A stretch of 64,000 nt of DNA from Gordonia westfalica (GTDB taxonomy: Bacteria > Actinomycetota > Actinomycetes > Mycobacteriales > Mycobacteriaceae), in NCBI RefSeq assembly GCF_900105725.1, contig NZ_FNLM01000034.1, positions 3,720,001 through 3,784,000 of the forward strand. Direction: 5' to 3'. The notes below the pieces were generated by a model, which was not told the origin of the DNA, made no database searches, and was given only the letters and a program-made list of their open reading frames with translations. The translations under genes and the position numbers were made by a program. The stretch's first letter is position 1. Every line of letters begins with the position of its first letter. Below, one piece after another: positions 31,994 to 40,636 of this stretch.

Positions 31994-32998
31994 TCAGTTG
32001 TGCTTCGGACGCGGAGCGTCGTCGATGAGGTCCTTGGACCAGGTGTACATCCATTGCGTCGCGGTCCGGCCGTCGTTCTCCCAGTACCGCGTCGTGGCGT
32101 ACATCGCGTGGATCGGGTTGCTCGCGGCGTTCGCCAGCTTCGACACGGCGGCGAGCGGATTGACGACCGTCGGCGAATCACAGATGAGATCGCCTGGCGC
32201 ACAGATGGACTGCACGCGGTCCTCGAGATCGCCGAATCCGCCGTCGCGCGGACCGGTCATGGTGATGCCGGGGACGATGTTGCCCATGCCCCCGAGCGCG
32301 ATCTCGGCACCGACTCCGTCGGGGCTGGGGGCCACGTCGTTCTGCTTGCCGGGCTGGCGCCGGCCGTCGGCGATCAGGCCGACGCCGAGAACGAGATCCT
32401 GGTCACCGTCGGCGAGCACACCCCGGCCGTTGCCGATGTTGCTGGCCAGATCACCCGCGATCACCGCCCCCTGGCTGAAGCCCATGATCACGTAGCCGGT
32501 CAGCGGACAGCGCTTGTTGGTGTTGATGATCTTGCCGGCCGCGCGCTTGTAACCCTGGGTGCGCGAGACGTTGTAGTCGGCCTGTCGATCGGCCAGATTC
32601 GTCGGATTCCGGAACTGCGCGGTATAGGGCACCGTGTAGATCTCGGTCCGCGACGAGTCGTACTGCTGCGAGAGGGCCCGTGAGACCCGCAACATGAGCG
32701 AGTTCGGGTTGGCCGTCGGCGAGTACGGGTCGTCGGCGGCGCTCGACTCCCAGGTGCCGGGGATCACGACCGTCAGCACGTCGGGACAGTCCGCGGGCTG
32801 CGCCTCGGGACGTTCCTTCGACGGCGTCGACGGCGGCTGGGGTCCGATCGGCGGGAGCGGACCCGGCTTCAGCCACACCAGGACCAGCAGGACGATGAGC
32901 ACGATCGCGATGACCGCGAGCGCGAGCAGGAACAGGGCGAACTTACCCATCCGCCGGGCGGGGCCCTTCCGAGCGCGGCCCGCGGTGCGTCTGGCCAT
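31994..32998 (-). CDS. Cutinase-like phospholipase/thioesterase, Culp6 type (Rv3802c homologue)
   Basis: The protein has an N-terminal membrane anchor after a basic start (FALFLLALAVIAIVLIVLL) and a periplasmic alpha/beta-hydrolase domain. The nucleophile is in YVIMGFSQGAVIAGDLASN (GxSxG). The other triad residues are less clear; ICAPGDLICDS carries the conserved Cys and Asp, and HAMYATTRYW the His. This fits Culp6 (Rv3802c), an essential envelope lipase next to fadD32 in M. tuberculosis. The ATG at 32998 is used; a GTG at 33001 is also possible. The upstream lipoprotein gene stops 5 nt before it. The two are co-transcribed. Length is 334 residues, as in the family. Confidence 0.88.
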   Translation of the reverse strand: MARRTAGRARKGPARRMGKFALFLLALAVIAIVLIVLLVLVWLKPGPLPPIGPQPPSTPSKERPEAQPADCPDVLTVVIPGTWESSAADDPYSPTANPNSLMLRVSRALSQQYDSSRTEIYTVPYTAQFRNPTNLADRQADYNVSRTQGYKRAAGKIINTNKRCPLTGYVIMGFSQGAVIAGDLASNIGNGRGVLADGDQDLVLGVGLIADGRRQPGKQNDVAPSPDGVGAEIALGGMGNIVPGITMTGPRDGGFGDLEDRVQSICAPGDLICDSPTVVNPLAAVSKLANAASNPIHAMYATTRYWENDGRTATQWMYTWSKDLIDDAPRPKHN

Positions 32999-33002
32999 CA
33001 CG

Positions 33003-33551
33003 TCAGCAGTAGTGCTGTTCTGCCGCGCGGATGACCTTGTCGGCCTTCGAGTTCGCCTCTTCGACGGTCTTGGTGCCGGGACCCACGGACGCGGTGACGA
33101 AGGCCTTCACCATGCCCGGGTCGGTGCCCTTCTGCTTGGCACCGCACACGTACTTCGCCATGGTGAGTGAGACCGAGTTGTCGCTGTCGCCCATGAAGGT
33201 GACGTTCTGCGCCTTGAGCGCCCCGAGGTAGGCCTTGGCCTTGGCGTCGAGCGGCGCACCGCTGGGACCCGGGAAGTTGTCCGGGACCTTGGTGCTCGGG
33301 TTCGGCTCGGTCTCGGGCAGCTTCGAGGTGTTTCCCGACGGCGCGGCCGAGGCCTCGGTGGCCGGGTCGGCCGACGCCGAAGCCGACGCAGGCGTGGACG
33401 ATCCCGCGGCCGAGTACAGCGACGTGGTGGTGACCGGATTGCTGGTGATCGGTGCACTGGCCGTCGAGTCGTCGGAGCAGGCCGAGATCGAGCCGAGCGC
33501 GAGCGCGAGGCCTGTCGCGGCCAGCACCAGCCGAGCGCACTTCGTTGTCAT
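33003..33551 (-). CDS. Lipoprotein with DUF732 domain
   Basis: The 182-residue protein has a lipobox (ALGSISACSDD) with a predicted lipidated Cys near residue 25. A Ser/Thr/Pro/Ala-rich linker of about 50 residues follows. The C-terminal domain reads YLGALKAQNVTFMGDSD, MAKYVCGAKQKGTDP and VIRAAEQHYC. Its spaced cysteines and final C fit DUF732, small exported actinobacterial proteins of unknown role. The ATG at 33551 has AGGAAG upstream and is preferred over GTG 33557. It is transcribed just ahead of the Culp6-type cutinase with a 4-nt gap, suggesting that the two act together at the membrane (inferred). Confidence 0.78.
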   Translation of the reverse strand: MTTKCARLVLAATGLALALGSISACSDDSTASAPITSNPVTTTSLYSAAGSSTPASASASADPATEASAAPSGNTSKLPETEPNPSTKVPDNFPGPSGAPLDAKAKAYLGALKAQNVTFMGDSDNSVSLTMAKYVCGAKQKGTDPGMVKAFVTASVGPGTKTVEEANSKADKVIRAAEQHYC

Positions 33552-33732
33552 CGCCACTTCCTGTCGAACCTTCTATCCAGCCGGACGCGACGCAGTCGGG
33601 CACTGCATCGCACGCCCAGCCAGGCTACCGTCCCTGCGAACCCCGACGGGCCCGCTCACCGGCGCCACCTGCACGAACACTTCGATTCCTCAGCGAAGTC
33701 TCAGCACCTGCACACGTGTGGTCGAGGTTGGG

Positions 33733-33764
33733 CCCATCACTTCAGGACCCCATCACTTCAAGAC
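33733..33764. repeat. 16-bp tandem duplication spanning the stop codon of the first mycolyltransferase
   Basis: CCCATCACTTCAGGAC (33733-33748) and CCCATCACTTCAAGAC (33749-33764) are adjacent copies differing at one base. The second copy contains the TGA stop and last codons of the gene on the minus strand; the first is a downstream duplicate. Confidence 0.8.
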
Positions 33765-35207
33765 CTTGGTGCCGTCCTTGGCCGTCCAGGTGATGCGGCC
33801 GTGCTCGAAGTGGTTGACCCGACCCTTGCCGTCGCGGGTCGGCTCCTCGTTGCTCAGCGGCTTCCCGAGACGCCCGCCGGGGCCGCCGGCGGCCACGTAG
33901 GCACCACCGATGGCGCCGGTCACGATCTTCGGACCCTTCGGTCCGCTGAAGATCCGGCCGTTGGCGAAGTCCTGGGCCTTGCCACCGGGCACGCCGTAGG
34001 ACGGGGTGAGGCAGCCACCCAGATCACCCTTGTTCGCGTCCCAGAGCTTGCGGAAGGCACCGTCGACGCGGCACGCGACGGCGTCGCGGGAGATGCCGAG
34101 TGCGGCGGCGGCCTGCGGCCACGCCTGCATCATCTCGAACTCCCAGTACGGCCAGGTGTGCGTCCCGGACGGACGGTAGACCGCCTGGCCCGGAATCCCC
34201 TTGCGGTTCAGCTGGACCGCGAACTGCTGCGAGGTGACACGACTGAGCATCTCCAGGCCCACACCGGAGTAGTTGGTGGCGAGCAACGGGATGTCCGACG
34301 GCTTGTCGTGCGCGCCGACCATGCCGTTGCCGGAGGAGACGTAGAGACTCGTGCCCTGCAGCTTGTCGGCGAGGACGTACGGGTCGTGTTCCTTCCAGGC
34401 CGGGTCGGAGGGCGGGCCGAACATCTTCATCGAGTCGTAGCCGCCGCCGTCGCGAACGGCGAACTGGATGGCCTGCGGCATACCGAAGGAGCTGAACTGC
34501 AGGATGCCGGAGAACGACGCGGCGAACTTGTAGAACCCGGGGTTGCGCGCGGCGAGCATCATCGCGGCCGAACCACCCATCGACAGACCCTCGATGCCGC
34601 GGACGTCCGTGGAGCGCCAGTCGTTCTCGAGGACGGGCGGCAGTTCCCGCATCAGGAACGTCTCCCACTTGTAGTTCTTGCCGCGGTCGGGTTCCTTCCA
34701 GTCGGTGTAGAAGCTCGACTCACCGCCGATCGGCAGGATGACGTTGACGTTCTTGTCCTTGTAGAAGTCGACGATCTTGGTGTTGAGGATCCAGCCGCTC
34801 TGATCGTCCTGCGCACGCAGACCGTCGAGCATCGTCAGCTGGGGGAACTTCTCCTTGGGCTTGGCGTGCCAGTCACGCGCCAGGAGGATCTGCACCTGGA
34901 TGTTGGTGTTCATCGACGGCGAGTACACCCAGAGGGCGACCCGGCGATCGGTGTACCAGTAGGTGTTCGTCACCTTGCCGGGCGGGACCGGGGCGGGCGC
35001 GGCAGCCGGCGCCGCCGATGACGGGGGCGCCGATGACGGGGGCGCAGCCGGCGATGCCGGCGCCGGAGAGGCCGGAGCGGGCTCGGCGCCTGCGAGGCCC
35101 TGGCCGACGACAAGCGTCACCACGGCCACGATGGCCACCACGACGGCCATCGCCGTTCGCCAGGCCACTCCTACACCGAACGGTCGTGAACCACTGTTTC
35201 GCCGCAT
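33753..35207 (-). CDS. Antigen-85-type mycolyltransferase with C-terminal LGFP region
   Basis: Antigen-85 enzymes transfer mycolate from trehalose monomycolate to trehalose or to arabinogalactan at the cell surface. The 484-residue protein has a signal/anchor helix (AVVVAIVAVVTLVVGQGLAG), a Pro/Ala/Ser-rich linker, and an alpha/beta-hydrolase domain. The nucleophile is in IEGLSMGGSAAMML and the catalytic His in PSGTHTWPYWEFEM. A C-terminal segment with GAIGGAYVAAGGPGGRLGKP and RVNHFEHGRITWT is an LGFP-type repeat, as in the corynebacterial PS1-like mycolyltransferases. LGFP repeats are thought to tether proteins to the wall. ATG 35207 follows GGAGAGTG, so the longer frame from 35276 is not used. 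Three MtrA-like 9-mers lie 140-166 bp upstream. Confidence 0.92.
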   Translation of the reverse strand: MRRNSGSRPFGVGVAWRTAMAVVVAIVAVVTLVVGQGLAGAEPAPASPAPASPAAPPSSAPPSSAAPAAAPAPVPPGKVTNTYWYTDRRVALWVYSPSMNTNIQVQILLARDWHAKPKEKFPQLTMLDGLRAQDDQSGWILNTKIVDFYKDKNVNVILPIGGESSFYTDWKEPDRGKNYKWETFLMRELPPVLENDWRSTDVRGIEGLSMGGSAAMMLAARNPGFYKFAASFSGILQFSSFGMPQAIQFAVRDGGGYDSMKMFGPPSDPAWKEHDPYVLADKLQGTSLYVSSGNGMVGAHDKPSDIPLLATNYSGVGLEMLSRVTSQQFAVQLNRKGIPGQAVYRPSGTHTWPYWEFEMMQAWPQAAAALGISRDAVACRVDGAFRKLWDANKGDLGGCLTPSYGVPGGKAQDFANGRIFSGPKGPKIVTGAIGGAYVAAGGPGGRLGKPLSNEEPTRDGKGRVNHFEHGRITWTAKDGTKVLK

Positions 35208-35346
35208 CACTCTCCAGAACTCCTTCGCCCAAGTACAACGGCGTCCGCACGTCCTGACCGATTCCCCGTCAGTCACAACTGCATCATCAATACCAAACGC
35301 CTCAGGAGTTTCTTACACGGAATCCACGGCCCCTGTCCGAACGCCA

Positions 35347-35373
35347 CGCTGTGACTCATGGGATTCGTGTGAC
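35347..35373 (-). promoter_or_regulatory. MtrA-like 9-bp direct repeats upstream of the LGFP mycolyltransferase
   Basis: On the minus strand three consecutive 9-mers read GTCACACGA, ATCCCATGA and GTCACAGCG. The last matches the GTCACAgcg motif reported for M. tuberculosis MtrA at the antigen 85B promoter (from memory). They lie 140-166 bp upstream of ATG 35207. Confidence 0.6.
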
Positions 35374-35414
35374 AGTTGATACCAACAGCACGGTGCGGGG
35401 TGTCCCAGGACACG

Positions 35415-35451
35415 ACGACGCCCCGCCCGGGATTCCCGGACGGGGCGTCGT
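35415..35451. terminator. Hairpin terminator after the second mycolyltransferase
   Basis: ACGACGCCCCG (35415-35425) pairs with CGGGGCGTCGT (35441-35451). After one mismatch the stem continues with an inner CCGGG/CCCGG stem and a 3-nt loop. It starts 31 nt after the stop of the minus-strand gene ending at 35482. Confidence 0.8.
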
Positions 35452-35481
35452 GATGGCCGTGTCACGCCGGCCTGTTGCCGA

Positions 35482-36471
35482 TCAGCGGAAGAATCCGCGG
35501 TTCTTGGCGTTCCAGACCATGTCCTGCCAGTAACCCCAGGCGTGGGTGCCGTTGGCGTAGTACGTCATGAGCGGCACGCCCTGGACGAACGCGGCAGCCT
35601 CGAAGGCCTTCGACTGGGTGAAGGCGAGCAGCTCCAGCGTCGAACCCTTGAACAGGTCGTCGAAGACGTTCGGCAGCGCGTTGTACCGGCCGAAGAGGCC
35701 GTTGCCCGAACCGACGAAGACCTTCATGCCGCGCATGTTGCCGATGTTCCAGAGGGGATCGTTCTGGAACCAGCGGATGCTCCACGGCGGTCCCCACATG
35801 GCGTCGATGTTCCACGGCTTGGGATCGACGTCGAACATCGCCAGGCGCAGCGCGGTGCGCATACCCGGGGCGCTCAGGAAGTTGTAGCCCGACAGCGAGC
35901 CGGCGCGGTCGAAGTGCTGGCGGTTCTGTGCGCCGATCACGAGGGCGGCGTTACCACCCATCGACAGGCCCATGATGGCGTAGCGCTTCGACGGTCCGAC
36001 GCGGAAGCCGCGTGCGTCCAGAGCGCTGACGAGGGTCCGGCTGATGACGCAGTTCCAGCGGTACCGGTACGGCTGGCCGTTGAAGTTGCTGGGTGCATCC
36101 CAGTCCGTGTAGAAGCTGGCCGGTCCACCGATGGGTTCGACGACGTTGACGCCGGACTTCACCATCTCCTGGACGTTGGTGTTGATCTCCCAGCCGTTGT
36201 AGTCGTACTGGGCGCGCATGCCGTCGAGGAGGATGACGGTCTTGTAGTTGCCCGGGCGCTTCCAGGCGCGGACCTTCACATTCGGCATCCCGCAGCCGTT
36301 GACCCAGAACTCCTGCTTGCCGACCTGCGTTCCGCCGATGCGGGCGGTGGCCTGTCCGGCGACGACTCCGGTCAGCCCGACAACTGTCAGCACGGCGACG
36401 AATGCGGCGATCAGCCGGTTGGTCATCCGGCCGCGCGCAGGCCTGCTCGCCTGAGTGGCAGCTTCACGCAT
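35482..36471 (-). CDS. Antigen-85-type mycolyltransferase, short form
   Basis: This 329-residue secreted esterase-fold protein is the second antigen-85 homologue. A signal peptide (MTNRLIAAFVAVLTVVGLTGVVAGQA) leads into the domain. The nucleophile is in YAIMGLSMGGNAALVIG and the catalytic His in YYANGTHAWGYWQDMVW. NYKTVILLDGMRAQYDYNGWEI is the conserved beta-hairpin near the active-site loop. It lacks the LGFP tail of its neighbour, so it should be freely secreted or loosely held. The ATG at 36471 has AGGGAG upstream; an internal Met (MTNRL) is an alternative start. Its 397-bp upstream region carries a perfect CRP/GlxR-type box. M. tuberculosis has two antigen-85 genes at this place (Rv3803c and Rv3804c). 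Confidence 0.93.
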   Translation of the reverse strand: MREAATQASRPARGRMTNRLIAAFVAVLTVVGLTGVVAGQATARIGGTQVGKQEFWVNGCGMPNVKVRAWKRPGNYKTVILLDGMRAQYDYNGWEINTNVQEMVKSGVNVVEPIGGPASFYTDWDAPSNFNGQPYRYRWNCVISRTLVSALDARGFRVGPSKRYAIMGLSMGGNAALVIGAQNRQHFDRAGSLSGYNFLSAPGMRTALRLAMFDVDPKPWNIDAMWGPPWSIRWFQNDPLWNIGNMRGMKVFVGSGNGLFGRYNALPNVFDDLFKGSTLELLAFTQSKAFEAAAFVQGVPLMTYYANGTHAWGYWQDMVWNAKNRGFFR

Positions 36472-36657
36472 GTACAGAATCTCCCTCTTCGGCCGATCGG
36501 GCGCGGATTCTTGCCTCCCGCAGATCCCGATCGGTTCTTGTGCGTCTCACATCTCTCGTCCCCCGCGCTTGCGCGCCGACGACGATGGTTCCGAGCCGAT
36601 CTCGCATGCGATTCGCCGTCGGCGAGCCTATTCGATGCCCCCGAGCGTGACAAACCA

Positions 36658-36673
36658 TGTGACTGCGATCACA
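36658..36673. promoter_or_regulatory. CRP/GlxR-type binding site TGTGA-N6-TCACA
   Basis: TGTGACTGCGATCACA is an exact match to the CRP-family consensus, with both 5-bp half-sites. It is about 190 bp upstream of the mycolyltransferase start at 36471. A cAMP-responsive CRP (GlxR/Crp) regulator is the expected ligand. Confidence 0.7.
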
Positions 36674-36682
36674 ACCTCCGCC

Positions 36683-36717
36683 ACCGAGAGTGTCTCAGCA
36701 CTTCAACACGTCTCGGT
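36683..36717. terminator. Stem-loop downstream of aftB
   Basis: ACCGAGAGTGT (36683-36693) pairs with ACAC-G-TCTCGGT (36706-36717) with one bulged G and a 12-nt loop. It is 150 nt after the aftB stop. It could terminate the glf-to-aftB operon or lie in the mycolyltransferase leader. Confidence 0.4.
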
Positions 36718-36812
36718 CACGATCTGAGTATCGGCCTCTGGCTCCGGGACGTTACCGATCCGAGATGTTCGACGGCAAGTCCTCAGGGCAGAGCGGGTGT
36801 TTTCTGTGCTTC

Positions 36813-36830
36813 TGCTTGGGTTCGTGTGAC
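36813..36830 (-). promoter_or_regulatory. Partial MtrA-like repeats
   Basis: On the minus strand GTCACACGA is followed by ACCCAAGCA, close to the first two units at 35356-35373. The third GTCACA unit is absent. It is 340-360 bp from the mycolyltransferase start at 36471, so its role is uncertain. Confidence 0.35.
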
Positions 36831-36868
36831 ATGGTCGCGCACGCCCGCGCGGGCCGGAGAAGGTCCGA

Positions 36869-38986
36869 TCACTCCGGATTCACCGGCGGCGGCATCTCGA
36901 GCCCGCACCGCGCGATCTCATACTCCGGCTCGCGCTGGATCCGGTAGCTGTTGAACGTGAACGCCTGCTTCAGGTTGCTCTTGAAGCGGTTGAACGACCA
37001 TGGCGCCTCGAAGGACGCGAACCGGTCCTTGGTCTCCGGGCACTGCAGCGCCACCTGGGCCTGCCGGACGAGGTCTTCGTCGAGATATCCGGGCAGGACC
37101 GGCTTGCGCGGGTACGCCCCGGCCTCGGCGACAACCCATTCGCTGGGGAGGATCTTGTCGTGTCCGATGCGGCCGTCCTCGAGTCGCTCGGTATGTGCGG
37201 CGAGCGGATATGCCAGGCCCATCTGGTCGATGACGCGCACGTCGAGCGGCGCGTTCATGCTCGTCATTCCGAGATTGAGGAAGTAGACGGTCACCTGACG
37301 CTTCGCGCCCTGGGGCATGACCGCGGGCAGCTGCGCGACGTACCACTCGTCGTAGTTGAACGACGGCAGGATGACGCCGCCGTCCTCGTGGTACTTGTCG
37401 ATCTTCTCGACCATCGAGCTCATGCGCGGGTAGGCGAGGTAGTCCTCGGCGGTCACCGGGTTCTCGTTGCCCATGTTGGTCACGTAGAAGCGCCGCTCGT
37501 CGACGATGCCGCTGCGGCCGATGTCGATCCCGGCGTTCGGCAGCACGTTGGCGTGGGTGCCGATCCCCCAGATGAGGACCGTGACCCACAGTCCGGCCAT
37601 CGCGACCGCACCGACGAGACCCACGCGGGTCCGGCGTCGTTGAGCCGGGGACACCTCGGCGGGCTCCGGCTCGTCGTCGACGACGGATTTCTGAGCGGGC
37701 CGCCGACCGAACGCGGCACCGAGGTGAGCGGGAATCGTCAGCGGGACCACCATGAGCGGCAGCAGCGTCACGAACAGCGGCACGAGCAGCACGCGACCGT
37801 GCATGAAGTCGCCACCCTGCCGGATCCAGTAGACGATCAGGATCAGACCGGCGACCACGACGACCGACACCACGGCGGTCGACGACTGCAGTCGCGCCGA
37901 CATCGCGCCCAGACGCGAACGCCAGGACACCGCCTGCAGCGAGTCGGTCGGGGTGTCGTCAGCCGAGGCCGCGTCGGCGCGCAACCGGGCGCCGACGACC
38001 AGGATCACGCCGGCGACGACGGCCATCACGACCGGCAGCACCAGCACGTACGGGCCGAAGAGGTTGGTCAGGTAGGTGAAGCCCTGCGACCACTTGGCGC
38101 CGCTGGCGTCTTTCGCGACCGCCGGGTTGGGGACGAGCAGGGCGTAGTAGCCCATGCGGAAGATCTGGTAGCCGACGGGCAGGGCGCCGGCGACGACGAC
38201 CACCCCCAGCCGCATCTTCCAGCCGAGCGGGGCGCAGAAGACGAGTACCAGCACGAGACCACCGAAGACGGCGAGCTCCGGACGGACCAGCGGAGCCAGA
38301 CCGGCGGTGAAGGCGAGTACGAGCGTCGCCGCCGCCCCGCGCGGCCTGGTGTGCGGACCGCGGCGGGCCCAGGCCACGAGCTGACACCACAGCACCGCGG
38401 CCCAGAAGATGCAGAGTCCGTTCTCCAGGCCGCTCGTCGCGAAGTCGCGGGCCGGCGGGATGGCGATGTAGATGATGGCGCCGAACGGGAGCAGCAGGGT
38501 CCAGCCGTCACCGGTGAGTCCGCCCAGGCGATTGCCGTAGAGGCGGGCGCTGCCGTACATGGCGATCGGGATGGCGGCCACCGAACACACCAGCGCCACC
38601 CAGAGCGCGACGTACTCGAGCTGACCGTCGGTGATCCACGCCCAGAACCACAGCAGGTAGGTCCAGGCGGTCGAGGTGTTGGCCTCGACGCGCTCGCCCG
38701 CGTTGAACACCGGTCCGTTGCCGGCGAAGAGGTTGCGCAGGGTGCGCAGCACGATGAGGCCGTCGTCGGCGATCCACCGGCGCTGCCACGCCCCGATGGC
38801 GAACAAGGTGGTTACGGCTACGGCGCCGATCAGGAAACTGACGCCGGCGAGACGACGCCGGCCGCGGCCCACCACCGACCGCGGACGGTCCGTTGTGCGG
38901 GTGTCTGCGACGGGGTCGGTTCCGGCTTCCGAACGGGCACCGTCAGTGGACTGCAGACCGTCAATTGACTGCATAGACCGCGACAC
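36869..38986 (-). CDS. aftB: Terminal beta-(1,2)-arabinofuranosyltransferase AftB
   Basis: AftB (Rv3805c) is a GT-C enzyme that adds terminal beta-1,2-linked arabinose to the arabinan, the site later mycolated. The 705-residue protein has an N-terminal cytosolic tail and many membrane helices. Recognisable segments are AWQRRWIADDGLIVLRTLRN with the catalytic Asp pair in the first loop, VEANTSTAWTYLLWFWAW and RDFATSGLENGL. The soluble periplasmic C-terminus carries NENPVTAEDYLAYPRMSS and the end EIARCGLEMPPPVNPE. The start lies inside the end of ubiA; GTG 38986 gives a 26-nt overlap, and ATG 38974 is an alternative. It is last in the operon glf-glfT2-PAP2-ubiA-aftB. Confidence 0.94.
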   Translation of the reverse strand: MSRSMQSIDGLQSTDGARSEAGTDPVADTRTTDRPRSVVGRGRRRLAGVSFLIGAVAVTTLFAIGAWQRRWIADDGLIVLRTLRNLFAGNGPVFNAGERVEANTSTAWTYLLWFWAWITDGQLEYVALWVALVCSVAAIPIAMYGSARLYGNRLGGLTGDGWTLLLPFGAIIYIAIPPARDFATSGLENGLCIFWAAVLWCQLVAWARRGPHTRPRGAAATLVLAFTAGLAPLVRPELAVFGGLVLVLVFCAPLGWKMRLGVVVVAGALPVGYQIFRMGYYALLVPNPAVAKDASGAKWSQGFTYLTNLFGPYVLVLPVVMAVVAGVILVVGARLRADAASADDTPTDSLQAVSWRSRLGAMSARLQSSTAVVSVVVVAGLILIVYWIRQGGDFMHGRVLLVPLFVTLLPLMVVPLTIPAHLGAAFGRRPAQKSVVDDEPEPAEVSPAQRRRTRVGLVGAVAMAGLWVTVLIWGIGTHANVLPNAGIDIGRSGIVDERRFYVTNMGNENPVTAEDYLAYPRMSSMVEKIDKYHEDGGVILPSFNYDEWYVAQLPAVMPQGAKRQVTVYFLNLGMTSMNAPLDVRVIDQMGLAYPLAAHTERLEDGRIGHDKILPSEWVVAEAGAYPRKPVLPGYLDEDLVRQAQVALQCPETKDRFASFEAPWSFNRFKSNLKQAFTFNSYRIQREPEYEIARCGLEMPPPVNPE

Positions 38987-39881
38987 CCACGCATACTAAC
39001 CAGGCCACGGCGAGCAGCTGCAGTACACGGTCCCCGAGGGCGATCTCCTCGGGTTCGCCTGCCGCGCCACCGTCGACGTCGACGGCGTAGCGCAGGATCG
39101 CGACCGTGAACGGCACCATCGAGATCGCGTAGGCGACGTTGGTGTCGTGGTCGGAGCCCTTGTCGAAGGCCCACAGCCCGTAGAAGACGACGACGCCCGT
39201 GGCCGACAGCGTCCACACGAAACGCAGGTAGGTGGTCGTGTAGTACTCGAGCGCCTTGCGGATCTTGGCGCCGGTGCGCTCGGCGAGCTGCAGTTCGGCG
39301 TACCGCTTGCCCGCGGCCATGAACAGCGACCCGAAGGCCATGACGAGCAGGAACCACTGCGACAGCACGATCTCGGCGGCGACACCGCCGGCGATCGCGC
39401 GCAGCAGGAATCCCGACGACACGATGCAGATGTCGATGACGGCCTGGTTCTTCAGGCCGAAGCAGTAGCCGAGCTGGATGACGAGGTAGATCGCGATGAC
39501 CACCGCGGTCTGCCAGTTCGCGAGGAAGGAGATGCCGATCGACGCGGCGAGCAGCACCACGGCCAGGACGTAGGCGAGCTTGACCGGGACGACGCCCGCG
39601 GCGATCGGACGGAACCGCTTGGTCGGGTGATTACGGTCGGATTCGACGTCCATCGCGTCGTTGACCAGGTAGATACTCGACGCGGCGAGGCAGAACGCGA
39701 CGAAGGCGATACCGGCGGAGGCCAGCACCGAGGCATCGGTGATGTTGCCCGCCGCCAGCGGCGCGGCGAGCACCAGGACGTTCTTCACCCACTGCCGCGG
39801 GCGGATCGCCTTGATCAGCCCGGCGGCCAGGTTCTTCGGCGGCCCGGCGACCTTCCCGTGCTCGATCGGCTCCTCGCTCAT
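38961..39881 (-). CDS. ubiA: Decaprenyl-phosphate phosphoribosyltransferase
   Basis: This UbiA-superfamily membrane enzyme joins PRPP to decaprenyl phosphate, the first committed step to the arabinose donor DPA. Its 306 residues fit Rv3806c. The Asp-rich motif IYLVNDAMDVESDRNHPTKR provides the Mg2+ and prenyl-phosphate site (NDxxDxxxD). The second motif includes GYCFGLKNQAVIDICIVSSG (with a YxxxK-like lysine). About nine membrane helices are visible. KAIRPRQWVKNVLV near residue 25 is the family N-terminal signature. It starts 4 nt inside the end of the PAP2 gene (ATGA overlap) and overlaps aftB, so the three are coupled. Confidence 0.95.
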   Translation of the reverse strand: MSEEPIEHGKVAGPPKNLAAGLIKAIRPRQWVKNVLVLAAPLAAGNITDASVLASAGIAFVAFCLAASSIYLVNDAMDVESDRNHPTKRFRPIAAGVVPVKLAYVLAVVLLAASIGISFLANWQTAVVIAIYLVIQLGYCFGLKNQAVIDICIVSSGFLLRAIAGGVAAEIVLSQWFLLVMAFGSLFMAAGKRYAELQLAERTGAKIRKALEYYTTTYLRFVWTLSATGVVVFYGLWAFDKGSDHDTNVAYAISMVPFTVAILRYAVDVDGGAAGEPEEIALGDRVLQLLAVAWLVCVGVAVYAVN

Positions 39882-40636
39882 GCACTCTCCCTGTGTCGTG
39901 TCACCCGCGCGATGACGGGGGACGCGGCGAGTCGCAGCGGCCCGCCGGGCACCGCGGCCGTGAGGCCGAGCCGGGTCAGGACGCGCGCCGCGCGGCGGGC
40001 ACGTCCCGAGGCCGGAGCATTCCGGGTGGGTTCGAGCAGCACCTTATCGCCCGCGATGACGGCGGCTGCGCTCGCGGCACCGATCGCGGCACCCGCGGTG
40101 ACGTCGGTCGGGTAGTGAACGCCGAGCACCAGTCGCGACAGGAGCATCGGCGGCACCAGCGCGGCGGGCAGCGCCTTGGCGTCCCAGCCGGCCGCCCGGC
40201 CGATGAGGATCGCGGCGGCGGTGGTCGACGTCGCGTGTGACGACGGGAAGCTCAGCTTGCTCGGCGTCGACACCCCGATGTCGATCGCCGGATGCGCCGG
40301 ACGGGGCCGGCGGACGATGCGCTTGATGATCACCGAGGCCGCGTGCGCGCCGAAGGCACCCACGCCGGCTTCGAGCCAGAGCTGCTGGGAGCGCACGTCT
40401 CCGCGACCGCGGGCCAAGGCCCACCCGACACCCGAGATGGTCAGCCAGCCCAGCGAGTGTTCGCCGAAGTGCGACAGACCGCGCGTCGCAGACCGCACGC
40501 CGGGGCGTGAGCCGATGCCCGCCTGGATGGCGACGAGGATCTTCTCCTCACCCGCGAGGGGTCTGGGGGCGTCGTCGGCCGGGAGCTTCTCCGGCTCGGC
40601 AACCTTCACGTCCGGACTACTCGATTCCGAAGACAC
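39878..40636 (-). CDS. PAP2 superfamily phosphatase, probable decaprenylphosphoryl-5-phosphoribose phosphatase
   Basis: This 252-residue protein has the three PAP2 signatures: KRIVRRPRPAHP, LSFPSSHATSTTAA and SRLVLGVHYPTDVTAG, which supply the phosphate-binding Lys/Arg and catalytic His residues. The position between ubiA and glfT2 matches Rv3807c, the proposed phosphatase that removes the 5-phosphate from decaprenylphosphoryl-5-phosphoribose before epimerisation. That role is by synteny. The start codon overlaps the end of glfT2 by 20 nt and its end overlaps ubiA by 4 nt. Membrane helices flank the motifs. Confidence 0.9.
   Translation of the reverse strand: MSSESSSPDVKVAEPEKLPADDAPRPLAGEEKILVAIQAGIGSRPGVRSATRGLSHFGEHSLGWLTISGVGWALARGRGDVRSQQLWLEAGVGAFGAHAASVIIKRIVRRPRPAHPAIDIGVSTPSKLSFPSSHATSTTAAAILIGRAAGWDAKALPAALVPPMLLSRLVLGVHYPTDVTAGAAIGAASAAAVIAGDKVLLEPTRNAPASGRARRAARVLTRLGLTAAVPGGPLRLAASPVIARVTRHRESA

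Larger units (their letters stand above)
36472..36868. other. 397-bp intergenic region upstream of the second mycolyltransferase
   Basis: No gene is seen here. It holds a CRP/GlxR-type palindrome (36658-36673), an 11-bp stem-loop (36683-36717), partial MtrA-like repeats (36813-36830) and a 12-bp palindrome GCCCGCGCGGGC (36843-36854) just after the aftB stop that may act as its terminator. Confidence 0.6.

Noticed and set aside
35208..35276. A longer N-terminus for the LGFP mycolyltransferase
   Set aside because: The internal ATG at 35207 has a good ribosome-binding site, and the extension would place 23 charged residues before the signal anchor.
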